Assembly: GCF_000237085.1 (NCBI RefSeq) | Contig: NC_016627.1 | Location: 558,001 to 622,000 of the forward strand | DNA length: 64,000 bases | Source of the DNA: Acetivibrio clariflavus DSM 19732 | GTDB lineage: Bacteria > Bacillota > Clostridia > Acetivibrionales > Acetivibrionaceae | Reading direction: 5' to 3' | In this document: positions 1 to 9,468 of the stretch, piece by piece | How positions within the stretch are numbered: the stretch's first letter is position 1 | Layout of the letters: the number at the start of each line of letters is the position of its first letter | Notes under the pieces: model-generated | Database searches by the model: none | Told to the model about the DNA's origin: nothing | The model's input: only the letters and a program-made list of their open reading frames with translations | Program-made: the position numbers and the translations under genes

Positions 1-1
1 T

Positions 2-763
2 ATAAACGATTTAAGGTGGCTTTCCTACATTCGTGCCGCTGCAAAAGCAAGATTTGAACCTCAAAAGAATTTGGACATATCGGATTGCGGAGAAAAGGTA
101 AAGAACATTATAAATGCTCATTTAGAATCTTTAGGAGTGAAACAATGGATAGAACCGATAACATTGTTTGATTCTGATTTTCAAAGTAAAGTAAATACAT
201 TAAAATCCGATGAATCGGTGGCATCGGCTATGGAACACGCTGTAAGACATATAATTCATCTTAAGATGGATGATAATCCTGTATACTATACAAGCTTACT
301 GGAAAAATTACAGAAGATATTGAATGAAACAAAAAACAACTGGATAGAACGGAAGAAGAGATTAGGGGAATTTATCAGCAAGGATGTCAGAACCGGTGAA
401 ATAGAGGAGGCAGAAGCATTAGGGCTTACTAAGAAAGAGTATGCCTTCTTTGAAACTGTCAGAAAGCATTTGTCTGATTCCGACGACTCAGAATCAAAAG
501 GGCTAAAAGAGGATACCACTTTATTTATAACTAATGAAGTTATTGAACTGTCAAAGGATATTGCAAAAAATGTTGCAGATATTGTTAAAAAGAACTATAT
601 GATAGATTGGGTGAATAACCCGGCAAAATCGTCGGAGATTGAACGGCAGATATTCATGCTTTTGAATACAAAATATTTTAGACAAATAAAAATGGAAGAC
701 AGAAAACAGCTTTTACAGCCATTACTACAACTTGCAAAAAAGCATTTTGCAGTTTTGGAATAG
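2..763 (+). CDS. hsdR: Type I restriction enzyme R subunit, C-terminal part (5' cut by window edge)
   Basis: The frame is open from base 2, so the gene begins outside the window and only about 253 C-terminal residues are visible. The alpha-helical, charged sequence matches my recollection of the C-terminal helical region of HsdR, the ATP-dependent translocase/nuclease subunit of type I restriction-modification complexes. The helicase motor and nuclease motifs would lie upstream and cannot be checked. An apparent TTG start at 71 is internal, because coding sequence continues upstream of it in the same frame. The next gene begins 11 bases after the stop, suggesting one transcript. Family call is by general resemblance, without motif proof. 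Confidence 0.7.
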   Translation: MNDLRWLSYIRAAAKARFEPQKNLDISDCGEKVKNIINAHLESLGVKQWIEPITLFDSDFQSKVNTLKSDESVASAMEHAVRHIIHLKMDDNPVYYTSLLEKLQKILNETKNNWIERKKRLGEFISKDVRTGEIEEAEALGLTKKEYAFFETVRKHLSDSDDSESKGLKEDTTLFITNEVIELSKDIAKNVADIVKKNYMIDWVNNPAKSSEIERQIFMLLNTKYFRQIKMEDRKQLLQPLLQLAKKHFAVLE

Positions 764-773
764 AGGGAAATGT

Positions 774-1487
774 ATGCAGCTATCAATACGATATGGGACA
801 AAGACAATAAAATTTGATGTGGAATATAGGGACAGAAAGACAATGCAGGTCAGTGTCGAGCCACCGGATAAGGTATTTGTGGTGGCACCTTTGGGAACAT
901 CGGAACGGGTTATAGAAAATAAAGTAAGAAGCAAAGCAGCTTGGATTGTCCAAAAGTTATATTCTTTTAGGGATATGGAATATAGAAAAATCTCCCGGGA
1001 GTATGTAAATGGTGAGTCTTTTATGTACTTTGGAAGGAATTACTCTTTGCAGATTCAAACGGATAAAAATATAAAAAAGCCGGAAGTACAATTATATCGA
1101 GGGAAGTTCCATGTTACAGCACCAAGTAAAAATGAAGATGTGATTAAGCAGGCTATGGAACAGTGGTACAGAGAGAAGACGCAAGAAAAGGTGTTGGAGA
1201 GGGTACAGTACTATCAGCATTTTTTTAAGAAGAGGCCTGCTGATGTAAAAGTAAAGGAACAGCAAAAACGCTGGGCAAGCTGTACTTCCAAAGATGAACT
1301 GTTGTTTAATTGGAGGTGCGTAATGGCTCCTTCCCATGTTTTGGACTATATTGTAGTACATGAGATGTGCCATATGTACTATAAAAACCACTCTCAGGAA
1401 TTTTGGGATATGCTGGCTTCAATAATGCCGGATTACAAGAGACACAAAGAATGGCTGAAAAAATACGGTGTAAGGATGGATTTGTGA
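774..1487 (+). CDS. YgjP/DUF45-type zinc metallopeptidase (M48-like, SprT-like fold)
   Basis: A 237-residue protein with the zinc-binding signature HEMCH near residue 202, followed by a conserved NHSQEFW segment that supplies the usual third ligand region. This is the YgjP/DUF45 family of small cytoplasmic metallopeptidases. I choose ATG 774 over the longer TTG 732 because AGAGGGA at 762-768 is spaced correctly for it and because 732 lies inside hsdR. It sits 10 bases after the hsdR stop. YgjP-like genes are often found beside type I restriction genes, but their role there is not established; co-transcription is inferred from spacing. Confidence 0.85.
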   Translation: MQLSIRYGTKTIKFDVEYRDRKTMQVSVEPPDKVFVVAPLGTSERVIENKVRSKAAWIVQKLYSFRDMEYRKISREYVNGESFMYFGRNYSLQIQTDKNIKKPEVQLYRGKFHVTAPSKNEDVIKQAMEQWYREKTQEKVLERVQYYQHFFKKRPADVKVKEQQKRWASCTSKDELLFNWRCVMAPSHVLDYIVVHEMCHMYYKNHSQEFWDMLASIMPDYKRHKEWLKKYGVRMDL

Positions 1488-1526
1488 TTTGTTTATAATA
1501 CTAAAGAAATATTTTAGTTTTATTGA

Positions 1527-3108
1527 GAGGATGTAAAAAAATTTGTGTATAGATGATTGAATGTTCTCCTTCTTGGCAAGGATTAATAATAATAAAAGCT
1601 AAGGAGGAGAACTTTATGTCAACGTTAACAAAAGAACAAATCAAACAATTAGTTCGGGAAAATAATTTCCAAAGTGTATCTGATATTAATGAATATCTTA
1701 AAGACATTTTTAAAGATATAATACAAGAACTTTTAGAAGCAGAACTTGAAGCAAAATTAGGATATGCTAAAGATGATGTAGAAAATAAAAAAACTGATAA
1801 TAGTCGTAACGGTTATACGCCTAAAAAAATAAAAAGTGAGTTTGGAGAAATTGATATACAAGTATCAAGAGATCGTAAAGGCGAATTTCAACCTAAAATT
1901 ATTCCTAAATATCAACGTAATGTTTCTGGAATTGAAGAAAAAGTTATAGCTTTATATGCAAGAGGAATGTCTACAAGGGATATCAGTCAACAAATTGAAG
2001 AACTTTATGGTTTTAGCCTATCAGCAGAGATGGTTAGTAAGATTACTGATAGAATTGCTCCAGAGATTAAGGAATGGCAACAAAGACCTCTTGAACCTAT
2101 ATACTCTTTTGTTTTTATGGATGCAATACACTATAAAGTTAAGGACGACGGAAGAATAATAAACAGGGCAGCTTATGTTGTTCTAGGTGTTACTATTGAT
2201 GGATATAAGGATATTTTAGGGATCTGGATTGGTGACAATGAATCCTCAAAGTTTTGGCTTGGTGTACTGAATGACCTTAAAAATAGAGGAGTACAGGATG
2301 TTTTAATTTTTTGTGTTGATGGACTTACCGGACTTAAGGAAGCCATAAATGCTGCATATCCAAAATCTGAAGTGCAGCGTTGCATAATACATCAGCTGAG
2401 AAATTCTTTTAAGTATGTGCCATACAAAGACCTAAAAGCATTTAGTAATGATTTCAAAGAAGTATATCATGCTATTAATGAAGAAATAGCATTAGAAAAA
2501 CTTTATGAACTTAAAGAAAAGTGGGGAAAGGAATATCCTTTTGCAATACGTAGTTGGGAAAATAACTGGGATGTTATAAGTCCATTTTTCAAATTTCCAG
2601 AAGAAATACGAAAAATAATTTATACTACAAATATAATTGAAGGACTACATCGTCAGTTTCGTAAGGTCACAAAAACAAAAACAATATTTCCAACAGACAG
2701 TTCACTAGAAAAGATTTTATATTTAGCATCAATGAATGTAGTAAAAAAATGGACACAACGTTACAAAAACTGGGATAGAGTACTTAGCCAATTGGTAATC
2801 CAATATCCAGGTAGGCTGGAAGAGTATATTTAAGAGCATTCACCCCCACCGCCCTCAAGGGCTCATCCTCATCGCCGGATGGGCTAGACCTCACAAAATT
2901 AAAAATATAGGTTTAAAAGGCTAATACTGACCATTATAAATGATTATTGCCAGATTTAATCAAGTTTATGTATAAAACTTAACAAATCCGGCAATAATAT
3001 ATAATGAAAAGGCAATAAAAAACAATATTCTGTAAACCTTGTCAACTAAAATTTACTTGCTAAAGAAGGATTACATAAATTATGATACACAAAATTACTT
3101 ACATTCCC
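1527..3108 (+). mobile_element. IS256-family insertion sequence (about 1.58 kb)
   Basis: The element contains one mutator-type transposase gene. The left end starts GAGGATGTAAAAAAATTTGT at 1527. The reverse complement of 3082-3108 starts GGGAATGTAAGTAATTTTGT, giving an imperfect terminal inverted repeat of about 27 bp. The 9 bases outside each end, TTTTATTGA (1518-1526) and TTTATTTGA (3109-3117), are similar but not identical; they may be a decayed target duplication of the 8-9 bp size typical of this family. About 275 bases at the right are non-coding and contain an unusually GC-rich stretch at 2840-2895. Exact ends are inferred. Confidence 0.75.
1616..2833 (+). CDS. IS256-family (mutator-type) transposase
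   Basis: A 405-residue transposase. Visible DDE catalytic segments are the Asp in FVFMDAIHYKV, the Asp in FCVDGLTGLKEAI, and the Glu in TNIIEGLHRQFRKV. The zinc-finger-like and helix-turn-helix N-terminal part (TRDISQQIEELYGFSLS) is typical. ATG 1616 follows AAGGAGG at 1601-1607 with good spacing; the longer frame from 1553 reads through the terminal region of the element and is not needed. The frame has no interruption, so the enzyme could be active. It follows the restriction/peptidase genes by only 39 bases outside the element end. Confidence 0.92.
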   Translation: MSTLTKEQIKQLVRENNFQSVSDINEYLKDIFKDIIQELLEAELEAKLGYAKDDVENKKTDNSRNGYTPKKIKSEFGEIDIQVSRDRKGEFQPKIIPKYQRNVSGIEEKVIALYARGMSTRDISQQIEELYGFSLSAEMVSKITDRIAPEIKEWQQRPLEPIYSFVFMDAIHYKVKDDGRIINRAAYVVLGVTIDGYKDILGIWIGDNESSKFWLGVLNDLKNRGVQDVLIFCVDGLTGLKEAINAAYPKSEVQRCIIHQLRNSFKYVPYKDLKAFSNDFKEVYHAINEEIALEKLYELKEKWGKEYPFAIRSWENNWDVISPFFKFPEEIRKIIYTTNIIEGLHRQFRKVTKTKTIFPTDSSLEKILYLASMNVVKKWTQRYKNWDRVLSQLVIQYPGRLEEYI

Positions 3109-3198
3109 TTTATTTGAACCTAATTTAATGTATATAGTTGCTTATCTATGTAAACCCTCATTTTTATCAAAAGTACAGAAATTGAAAGAAAAAATAAA

Positions 3199-3250
3199 AT
3201 CCCTTGTAATCTGAAAAAAATCCGATTACAAAGGATTATTTTTTAGTGGT
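3199..3250 (-). terminator. Intrinsic terminator for the zinc-ribbon operon
   Basis: A 13-bp stem (3199-3211 with 3224-3236) has a short A-rich loop. Read on the minus strand its one imperfect pair becomes a G-U wobble and the stem is followed by a T-rich run. It lies about 50 bases beyond the stop of the minus-strand gene ending at 3298. It could act in both directions. Confidence 0.7.
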
Positions 3251-3297
3251 TGAACCTATGTTAAAGCCTCTTTTGTATAACAGAATAAATTACTCCT

Positions 3298-4311
3298 TTA
3301 CATAGACCACTTTTCTATTGCAGAGTCTCCCTGCTTTTGCAGATCTTCAATCAATGTGCCGAGCTCATTCATAGCAATAATTGTATCTTCCCAAGGCATA
3401 ACTTCTGCAAAGCCGCAATAATCATCGCCAATTCTGCGTGTGAATATTGCTTTCTGGCTACCGATGACCAATGCACCTAAAGCACACTTTGTTTTAATCT
3501 TTATGACTAAATTGGGCAGATAGCAAACAATGATCAAATTAATAATTAAGATAATATTTGTTAGTATTAACAATAGACCTATAAAAGAATTTTTGTTTGA
3601 AACAACATGAGCCATCGAAAAACAACCGCTCGCTACTATTGAGCAGAACAGTTTTAACCAGAAGTGTTTATACACAATAAAAGTAGGTAACAAACCAAGA
3701 ATACCGAGAATTATACCTATTATTATTGTACCTATGTTTCCTATACTGAAAAAAAGTCTATGTGTCAAAACTATAGTTAGAGAATTAAGTAATGAAAAAC
3801 CAATGAAATTCAATATACTGAATTTATAATCCTTATGTATTTCAATTCCGCCAATTTCATCAAGTTTAAACTGATGCTGCTGAAGAATGTTACCGGTTAA
3901 TGATGTACCGGCAGCGCGAAAAATAACTCTTTTATTTGTAACCATTAAACGTCCTTCAGCTTTCATAAACTTCAATCGTGTGCGAAGTTTTGCAATGTTA
4001 TACTGTTTAACCACAATTTCATCTTCTTCTGGTTGTATACAATCAGGAACAATAGGAACATTGCGCTCATACGGATCTTCAGCACTGCTGGCCGGTTCGC
4101 TCACCCCCGACTGATCCCTCAATGAAGAAATAAACCCACTGAATGATTTAAAGTTGAGATTGAAGGATTGGATCAAAAAAGGCTCCTTGGCTGGTTTATA
4201 TGCATCCTCATACTGATTGCTGGCTGCTGCATTCCCAATTGATGCCTGATAGTCATGGCAGTCACATTGACCGTTTACCAATTCTTTCCCGCAAAATCTA
4301 CAAAATTTCAT
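3298..4311 (-). CDS. Zinc-ribbon membrane protein with PH-like region
   Basis: 337 residues. The N-terminus holds a short zinc ribbon, CRFCGKELVNGQCDC (residues 4-18). A linker of about 80 residues leads to a segment resembling bacterial PH-like domains (residues about 105-160, around the motif LMVTNKRVIF), then three or four hydrophobic segments between about 165 and 270, and a soluble tail. ATG 4311 is preceded by a clear GAGGAGG-type site. It lies 88 bases downstream of another zinc-ribbon protein on the same strand, so the two are probably co-transcribed. Function unknown; the layout suggests a membrane-anchored sensor or scaffold, which is inference. Confidence 0.8.
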   Translation of the reverse strand: MKFCRFCGKELVNGQCDCHDYQASIGNAAASNQYEDAYKPAKEPFLIQSFNLNFKSFSGFISSLRDQSGVSEPASSAEDPYERNVPIVPDCIQPEEDEIVVKQYNIAKLRTRLKFMKAEGRLMVTNKRVIFRAAGTSLTGNILQQHQFKLDEIGGIEIHKDYKFSILNFIGFSLLNSLTIVLTHRLFFSIGNIGTIIIGIILGILGLLPTFIVYKHFWLKLFCSIVASGCFSMAHVVSNKNSFIGLLLILTNIILIINLIIVCYLPNLVIKIKTKCALGALVIGSQKAIFTRRIGDDYCGFAEVMPWEDTIIAMNELGTLIEDLQKQGDSAIEKWSM

Positions 4312-4399
4312 TTGTATACCTCCTCAATTAATTTTGATTACTTTACAATACTTCAACATTTATAAAACTATTTAGGAAATTACGTTTTTTTCAAACAGT

Positions 4400-5950
4400 T
4401 TACTCATTAGGGGTATCAATTTCGGTTACTGCCAAACTCTTATCAACGTTATCTTCGTGATTATAAAAATTAGAGTAGTATTCTACTACTGCATTATATA
4501 AGTCATCCAGACTCTGGTAACCATAATAATACCATCTTCTGGTGCTCCACCATCCCTCACTTATTCCCGAATCGATAACAAACCTATTACTTGGAGTATT
4601 ATACTTGGTTAATTCTACTTTTGTTGCACCGCTTGGATCAACAAGCAAATTGTTAAAGCAAATAAACCAATAGAAGTCGTTAGTTTTATCGTAGGCCATA
4701 CCGTTATTGGAATACTCATTTTTTACCTGAGCTTTATATATTAAGTAAATTGAGTTATTAGCTATCCAACTGTTATTGCTATCCTTAGCAGTTAACAGGT
4801 AGTTCCCGAGATAAGTAAAATTTAATAGTTTTGAGCTTTCTACCCAGTCTTCTTCCACATGCTTTTTAAATACTTGTTCTGCCTGATTCTGCATAGACCT
4901 AAGGCTTTCTTCAGAGATATCACTGGATGAGCTGATATATCTGTCAAGCCCTTCAACAGTGTATGTCTTTTTTAGAGGTGACGGAATCATTTGATAGTTT
5001 TTTATACAGTATTCAATTATATCTCCAAAAAGTATTGAAGCTGTCAAAGTAACAGTATCACCATTTGATAATCCATTGCTTTTATCCAGTTTAAATTTTA
5101 ATTCTTGGGCAGCTTTTGCAGTTGGGCTTCCTGAAATACTTGCAGAGCCGTTAGGTGAAATTCCGTTAAAAACAACATCTATTCCTTCAAAAGGATCGAA
5201 AGTTTCTACTTCTTTTAAACCTTTAACAGTAAATTTAGTATTTTCATATTTAAGTTTGTATCCATATACACTCAAAGCGAGTTCATCATTACATTTCCAT
5301 GTATAGGTTACTGTATCACCATTGCTTAGACCATCGGTTGCATCAAGAGAGCCGTCTACACAAGAGGATAAAAATATGTCTGTAGAAGAAATAAGATTAT
5401 CTAAACCGAAAGTAGGAATTGACATTGATTTGATAATTTTTTTCTTAGATATATTTAGTTTCTTCTCATAATCAGCTTTAAATTTTTCAGTATCGAAAGA
5501 TGCCTTTGCTTTTCCGATTGTGTCATATCCTTCAAAGGAAACAGTCAGATATTTATTTAGGTTAATAGTAGGTTTGATTAAAGATGATAAAACTCCTATA
5601 ACAAAGCAAGATGCTAACGCTACGGCAACAAAAATACCTATCATCTTGTTGCGTTTTTTAACTTTTGCCTGCTCTTCAGGTGTCAGTATTTTTACTGTTG
5701 ATTGTGGAGAATACTTTTGTTTTAAACGATTGGTATGTGGTTGATAATATGCTTGTTTCGCACCGCACTCCGGACAAAATCTGCTGTCTGATGGAATCTG
5801 ACATTTGCAGTCGGAACATTGCTTTGTTGCATTATTGGTGGAAAACATCTGCGCAGATTCCGTGATTTTTGAATGTGTTTGTTTCGCACCACACTCGGGA
5901 CAAAACAGACTGTCGTTTGGAATTTTTTTGTCACATTCTGAACAAAACAT
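4400..5950 (-). CDS. Double zinc-ribbon, single-pass membrane protein (TcaA/YvbJ-like)
   Basis: 516 residues. Two tandem zinc ribbons occupy residues 3-22 (CSEC...CPECG) and 45-64 (CSDC...CPECG). One transmembrane helix lies near residues 103-124. The extracytoplasmic part contains two related domains, each with the repeated phrase LSNGDTVT (near residues 217 and 298), and a C-terminal domain of about 150 residues. This layout resembles TcaA/YvbJ-type envelope proteins of Firmicutes. It is the upstream gene of the pair with 3298-4311. The exact role is unknown; envelope stress or cell-wall sensing is the family-level expectation. Confidence 0.8.
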   Translation of the reverse strand: MFCSECDKKIPNDSLFCPECGAKQTHSKITESAQMFSTNNATKQCSDCKCQIPSDSRFCPECGAKQAYYQPHTNRLKQKYSPQSTVKILTPEEQAKVKKRNKMIGIFVAVALASCFVIGVLSSLIKPTINLNKYLTVSFEGYDTIGKAKASFDTEKFKADYEKKLNISKKKIIKSMSIPTFGLDNLISSTDIFLSSCVDGSLDATDGLSNGDTVTYTWKCNDELALSVYGYKLKYENTKFTVKGLKEVETFDPFEGIDVVFNGISPNGSASISGSPTAKAAQELKFKLDKSNGLSNGDTVTLTASILFGDIIEYCIKNYQMIPSPLKKTYTVEGLDRYISSSSDISEESLRSMQNQAEQVFKKHVEEDWVESSKLLNFTYLGNYLLTAKDSNNSWIANNSIYLIYKAQVKNEYSNNGMAYDKTNDFYWFICFNNLLVDPSGATKVELTKYNTPSNRFVIDSGISEGWWSTRRWYYYGYQSLDDLYNAVVEYYSNFYNHEDNVDKSLAVTEIDTPNE

Positions 5951-6540
5951 TTTTTTCCCCCTCGTATGAATTTTATATGATGATCAAATTAACAAAAATC
6001 TATCTTGTTTTTATATATTTATGAAACACTCTTAATTTTATTAGATTGGATTTATTGATATTTCGTGAAATATCAATAATTATACAAGGATAAATCTATT
6101 TTGTATATTCTTCAAAATTAATACTTTTTAATTAAAATTAATATTTTTTATTTAAAATTAATAATGGAACATTGAGAAAAAATATTTTTATTATGATATT
6201 TTACTGTTAGGAAAAAATTTTTTATGATAGCTAGTAGTGTACGAGAGAGTAGTAGTATTTATATTAAGCCATACATAACTCTGTAGCAATAATAACAAAT
6301 ATAGTATATCAAATTTTTTAAAATTTTCAATAAAAAAAGCAGATTATAACAATATATGCTTGTTAAATCAGAAACTGGGATTTTACCCTGTAGAAAAAGT
6401 AAAAAAGTAGAATATATAAATCAAAATATATTGTTTTAGTTGTTCTACATGATGAAGTGATTGGTTATATTTAAAGAAGCACGAATAAGTTACTTTACTC
6501 CCGTTATCTAATAAATATTTTGGCCTTTGTAATCAAAGAG
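5951..6540. other. AT-rich intergenic stretch without a recognisable gene
   Basis: About 590 bases of very AT-rich DNA between the zinc-ribbon operon and an insertion-sequence remnant. I see short repeated phrases (three copies of an AAAATTAATA-like string around 6115-6165) but no credible reading frame, tRNA or structured RNA. It may hold the promoter of the minus-strand zinc-ribbon genes. Confidence 0.5.
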
Positions 6541-6724
6541 AAGTTACATTTCATCCTTATTTCTGAGCATTTCATCCCAGATTTTATATGACGTACCGTA
6601 AATAATATTACTTCCAATCTTTCGATAATGCTGACACAAAAAATCTCCTCCTTGGATAATTATTCTGTAATTCCTGCCAAGAAGGAGACTTTCATTATCT
6701 TACACACAAAATTTAAACATCCTC
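6541..6724 (-). mobile_element. Remnant of the left end of an IS256-family element
   Basis: Read on the minus strand from 6724, this starts GAGGATGTTTAAATTTTGTG and continues with CTCCTTCTTGGCAGG and AAGGAGGAGA. It matches, in order, the left end, leader and ribosome binding site of the intact element at 1527. The reading frame after the start position (GTGTCAGCATTATCGAAAG) stops after nine codons and then diverges. This is therefore a decayed, truncated relative, in the opposite orientation, about 3.6 kb from the intact copy. Its inner boundary is uncertain. Confidence 0.75.
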
Positions 6725-6798
6725 TGGAATTCTAACTTTAGTAAAACTTCGTTCCTTTAATCCTGTTTCAAAGGAGCAAATTTATTTGATAATTACAA

Positions 6799-7275
6799 TT
6801 AAGCATACTCCTTCACCAGTAAGGCACGGATATAACCCCTGTCCTTAGTGGTTGAATCTATATAGAAGCCTCTTCCGTAATAGAATCTTATCAAATCCTT
6901 GTATTTTGCGGCAGTGTGTAAAGTAACCTTTTTAATGCCCTTTGACAACAGTAGTTTATCCACTAAGTTTATAAGAGCCTTGCCGATACCGATGTTGTGA
7001 TAGGCGAGTCTTACTCCAAACCTGCTTATATATGCGGTATTATCGGGAAGTATCTGAACTCTTATGGAGCCTACCGGCACGTTGTCGATAAAAGCAACAA
7101 ATACTTCCTTATTTTCAATATCATATTTTATATCTTCCAGTGTTTCTTCCAAGGCCTCCATTGAGTCTTTAAGGCCGGTATCTTCTACATATTTTTTGAA
7201 TGCCTCCCGTGTAATAGTCTGTATGGCTTGTGCATCTTCCACGGTTGCTTTCCTTATTATAAATGAATAATCCAT
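6799..7275 (-). CDS. GNAT-family N-acetyltransferase in the arginine operon
   Basis: 158 residues, a single GNAT domain. The acetyl-CoA binding region is the segment FGVRLAYHNIGIGKALINLV (residues about 91-110), followed by the C-terminal fold segment around FYYGRGFYID. It begins 18 bases after argF, so it is probably the last gene of an argD-argF-GNAT transcript. The position raises the possibility that it acetylates an arginine-pathway amine such as glutamate. The sequence alone does not show substrate, and GNAT enzymes are diverse. No argJ or argA is visible in this window. Confidence 0.85.
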   Translation of the reverse strand: MDYSFIIRKATVEDAQAIQTITREAFKKYVEDTGLKDSMEALEETLEDIKYDIENKEVFVAFIDNVPVGSIRVQILPDNTAYISRFGVRLAYHNIGIGKALINLVDKLLLSKGIKKVTLHTAAKYKDLIRFYYGRGFYIDSTTKDRGYIRALLVKEYA

Positions 7276-7293
7276 TTAAAGATCACTATTCCT

Positions 7294-8214
7294 TTACTTA
7301 CCCATCAGTATAGTCATTATTGCTTTTTGTACATGAAGCCTGTTTTCTGCTTCGTCAAATATTACCGACTGCGGACCGTCGATAACTTCCTCGGTAACCT
7401 CGTATCCTCTGTACGCCGGTAAACAATGGAGGAAAATAGCATCTTCCTTTGCTTTAGAGAAGAGATTTTCATCAACTCTGTAAGGTTCGAAAATTTTGAG
7501 CCTTACTTGTTTTTCCGATTCCTGACCCATGCTTACCCAAGTGTCGGTATATACCACATCTGCATCTTTAATGGCTTCAACAGGGTCTTCGGTTATGATA
7601 ACCTTAGAACCTGAGATTTTGGCAGCTTCTTTGGCTTCTTCCACAATTTTTTCATTACACATATAATCCTTTGGAGAAGCAACGGCTATGTCCATGCCTA
7701 CTTTAGAACAGCCATGAAGCAGTGAATGGGCAACATTGTTTCCATCACCGAGATAGGCCAGCTTTAGACCTTTTAGTGTTCCCTTGTGCTCATAAACGGT
7801 AAAGAGGTCGGCCAAAACCTGGCACGGATGCATTAAGTCAGTAAGACCGTTTATTACCGGTTTGTTTCCGTATCTTGCCAAGTCTTCTACGTCACTGTGG
7901 TCAAAGGTTCTTATCATAATTCCGTCTAAATATCTTGATAATACCTGAGCTGTATCATATATGGTCTCACCGCGGCCAAGCTGTATATCGTTTGAACTTA
8001 AAAACAATGCATATCCGCCTAACTGGTACATTCCTACTTCAAAAGAAACCCTTGTTCTGGTGGAAGATTTGGTAAAAATCATTCCTAAGGTTTTACCCTT
8101 TAGATGGTGATGGATAACGCCTTCTTTCTGCTGTCTTTTAAGCTTTTCGGATAGATTTAGAATTTGTTCGATTTCCTCCAGTGTCAGGTCGTTCAAACTT
8201 ATTAAATGTTCCAT
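7294..8214 (-). CDS. argF: Ornithine carbamoyltransferase
   Basis: 306 residues. It converts ornithine and carbamoyl phosphate to citrulline in the cytoplasm. Diagnostic motifs are STRTRVSFE (carbamoyl-phosphate loop), HPCQVLADL and FLHCLPA, in the usual order and spacing. I choose ATG 8214 (MEHLISL) rather than the upstream ATG 8229, because the GGAGGA that would serve 8214 overlaps the 8229 codon. It lies 33 bases after argD and 18 bases before the GNAT gene, so the three form a compact operon. Confidence 0.96.
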   Translation of the reverse strand: MEHLISLNDLTLEEIEQILNLSEKLKRQQKEGVIHHHLKGKTLGMIFTKSSTRTRVSFEVGMYQLGGYALFLSSNDIQLGRGETIYDTAQVLSRYLDGIMIRTFDHSDVEDLARYGNKPVINGLTDLMHPCQVLADLFTVYEHKGTLKGLKLAYLGDGNNVAHSLLHGCSKVGMDIAVASPKDYMCNEKIVEEAKEAAKISGSKVIITEDPVEAIKDADVVYTDTWVSMGQESEKQVRLKIFEPYRVDENLFSKAKEDAIFLHCLPAYRGYEVTEEVIDGPQSVIFDEAENRLHVQKAIMTILMGK

Positions 8215-8247
8215 ATATATATCCTCCATGCATTTTTTTTAATAGTA

Positions 8248-9444
8248 TTATATATCTGACAATATGCCATCCAATGTACTGATGAAGCCATCTATATCTT
8301 CTTTGGAAATAATTAATGGCGGCAGAAGCCTGATAATATTTTTACCTACACTACCCACAAGATATCCTTTTTCAAAACACTTATTTTTTATCTCTACGGC
8401 ATTTTCGCTATTCAACTGTATACCGACCATAAGGCCTTTGCCTCTTATTTCTTCAATTAAGCTGTGTTTGTTTTTTAGCTCGAGGAGTTTTTCAACCAGG
8501 TAATTACCCATCTTTTCACTGTTCTCTACGAGATTTTCCGACAGAATTATTTCCATGGCTGCAAGAGCTGCCGCACATGCAAGAGGATTGCCTCCAAAAG
8601 TGGAACCATGGTCTCCCGGTTCAAAAGCACTTGCTACATGATCCTTAGCCAAAAGTGCACCTATTGGGAAGCCGCCTCCTAATGCCTTGGCAAGAGTGAA
8701 TATATCGGGCTCCACACCAAAATGTTCATAAGCAAAGAGTTTACCGGTTCTTCCAAGACCGCATTGAACTTCATCAAAGATCAGAAGTATTCCTTTTTCA
8801 TCGCAAAGTTTCCGAACACCTTGCAAATACTCTATTGTAGTGAGGTTAACACCGCTTTCGCCTTGTATGGGTTCAATCATTACTGCGCATGTTGTGCCGT
8901 TTATGGCTTTTTCAAGGGCTTCAAGGTCGTTTATGGGTACTTTCAAAAATTTCGGTGTCAACGGAGAATAAGGTTTTTGATACTTATCCTGTCCGGTAGC
9001 TGCTATTGTAGCAAGGGTTCTTCCGTGAAAAGATTTTTCCAGTGTAATTATTTCATATTTCTCCGGCATTCCTTTTTTCTTAAAATAAATGCGTGCAAGC
9101 TTTATAGCACCTTCGTTTGCTTCAGCACCGCTGTTTGCAAAGAAAACTTTATCGGCACAGGAGTTCTCAACCAATAGTTTTGCCAGTTTTACCTGCGGCT
9201 CTATGTAGTATAGATTTGAGCAGTGTATTAATTTTTCTGCTTGAGTTTTTATTGCGTTAACCAGCTTAGGATGGGAATGACCTACAGCACTTACCGCTAT
9301 TCCTCCAAGGAAATCGTAGTATTTTTTTCCTTCTATATCCCAAAGGTTTATACCTTTACCATAATCAAAGCAAACTGGGGTTCTATCGCCAAAAGTATTC
9401 ATATAGTATTTCTTATCCATCTCTATAATTTCATTTAGCTTCAT
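8248..9444 (-). CDS. argD: Acetylornithine aminotransferase
   Basis: 398 residues, a class III pyridoxal-phosphate aminotransferase that makes N-acetylornithine from the semialdehyde. Visible motifs include the cofactor-binding segment NSGAEANEGAIK, IFDEVQCGLGRTG, and the Schiff-base lysine in TLAKALGGGFPIGA. ATG 9444 (MKLNEI) is chosen over 9459 because GGAGG lies 8 bases before it and overlaps the earlier ATG. It is the first gene of the argD-argF-GNAT transcript and has its own promoter with an ArgR-like operator at 9469-9504. Confidence 0.96.
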   Translation of the reverse strand: MKLNEIIEMDKKYYMNTFGDRTPVCFDYGKGINLWDIEGKKYYDFLGGIAVSAVGHSHPKLVNAIKTQAEKLIHCSNLYYIEPQVKLAKLLVENSCADKVFFANSGAEANEGAIKLARIYFKKKGMPEKYEIITLEKSFHGRTLATIAATGQDKYQKPYSPLTPKFLKVPINDLEALEKAINGTTCAVMIEPIQGESGVNLTTIEYLQGVRKLCDEKGILLIFDEVQCGLGRTGKLFAYEHFGVEPDIFTLAKALGGGFPIGALLAKDHVASAFEPGDHGSTFGGNPLACAAALAAMEIILSENLVENSEKMGNYLVEKLLELKNKHSLIEEIRGKGLMVGIQLNSENAVEIKNKCFEKGYLVGSVGKNIIRLLPPLIISKEDIDGFISTLDGILSDI

Positions 9445-9468
9445 GATAAAGACCTCCATTTAAGTTTG

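Noticed and set aside
8722-9177. 151-codon plus-strand frame opposite argD
   Set aside because: Lies wholly inside argD in antisense; argD has clear aminotransferase motifs.
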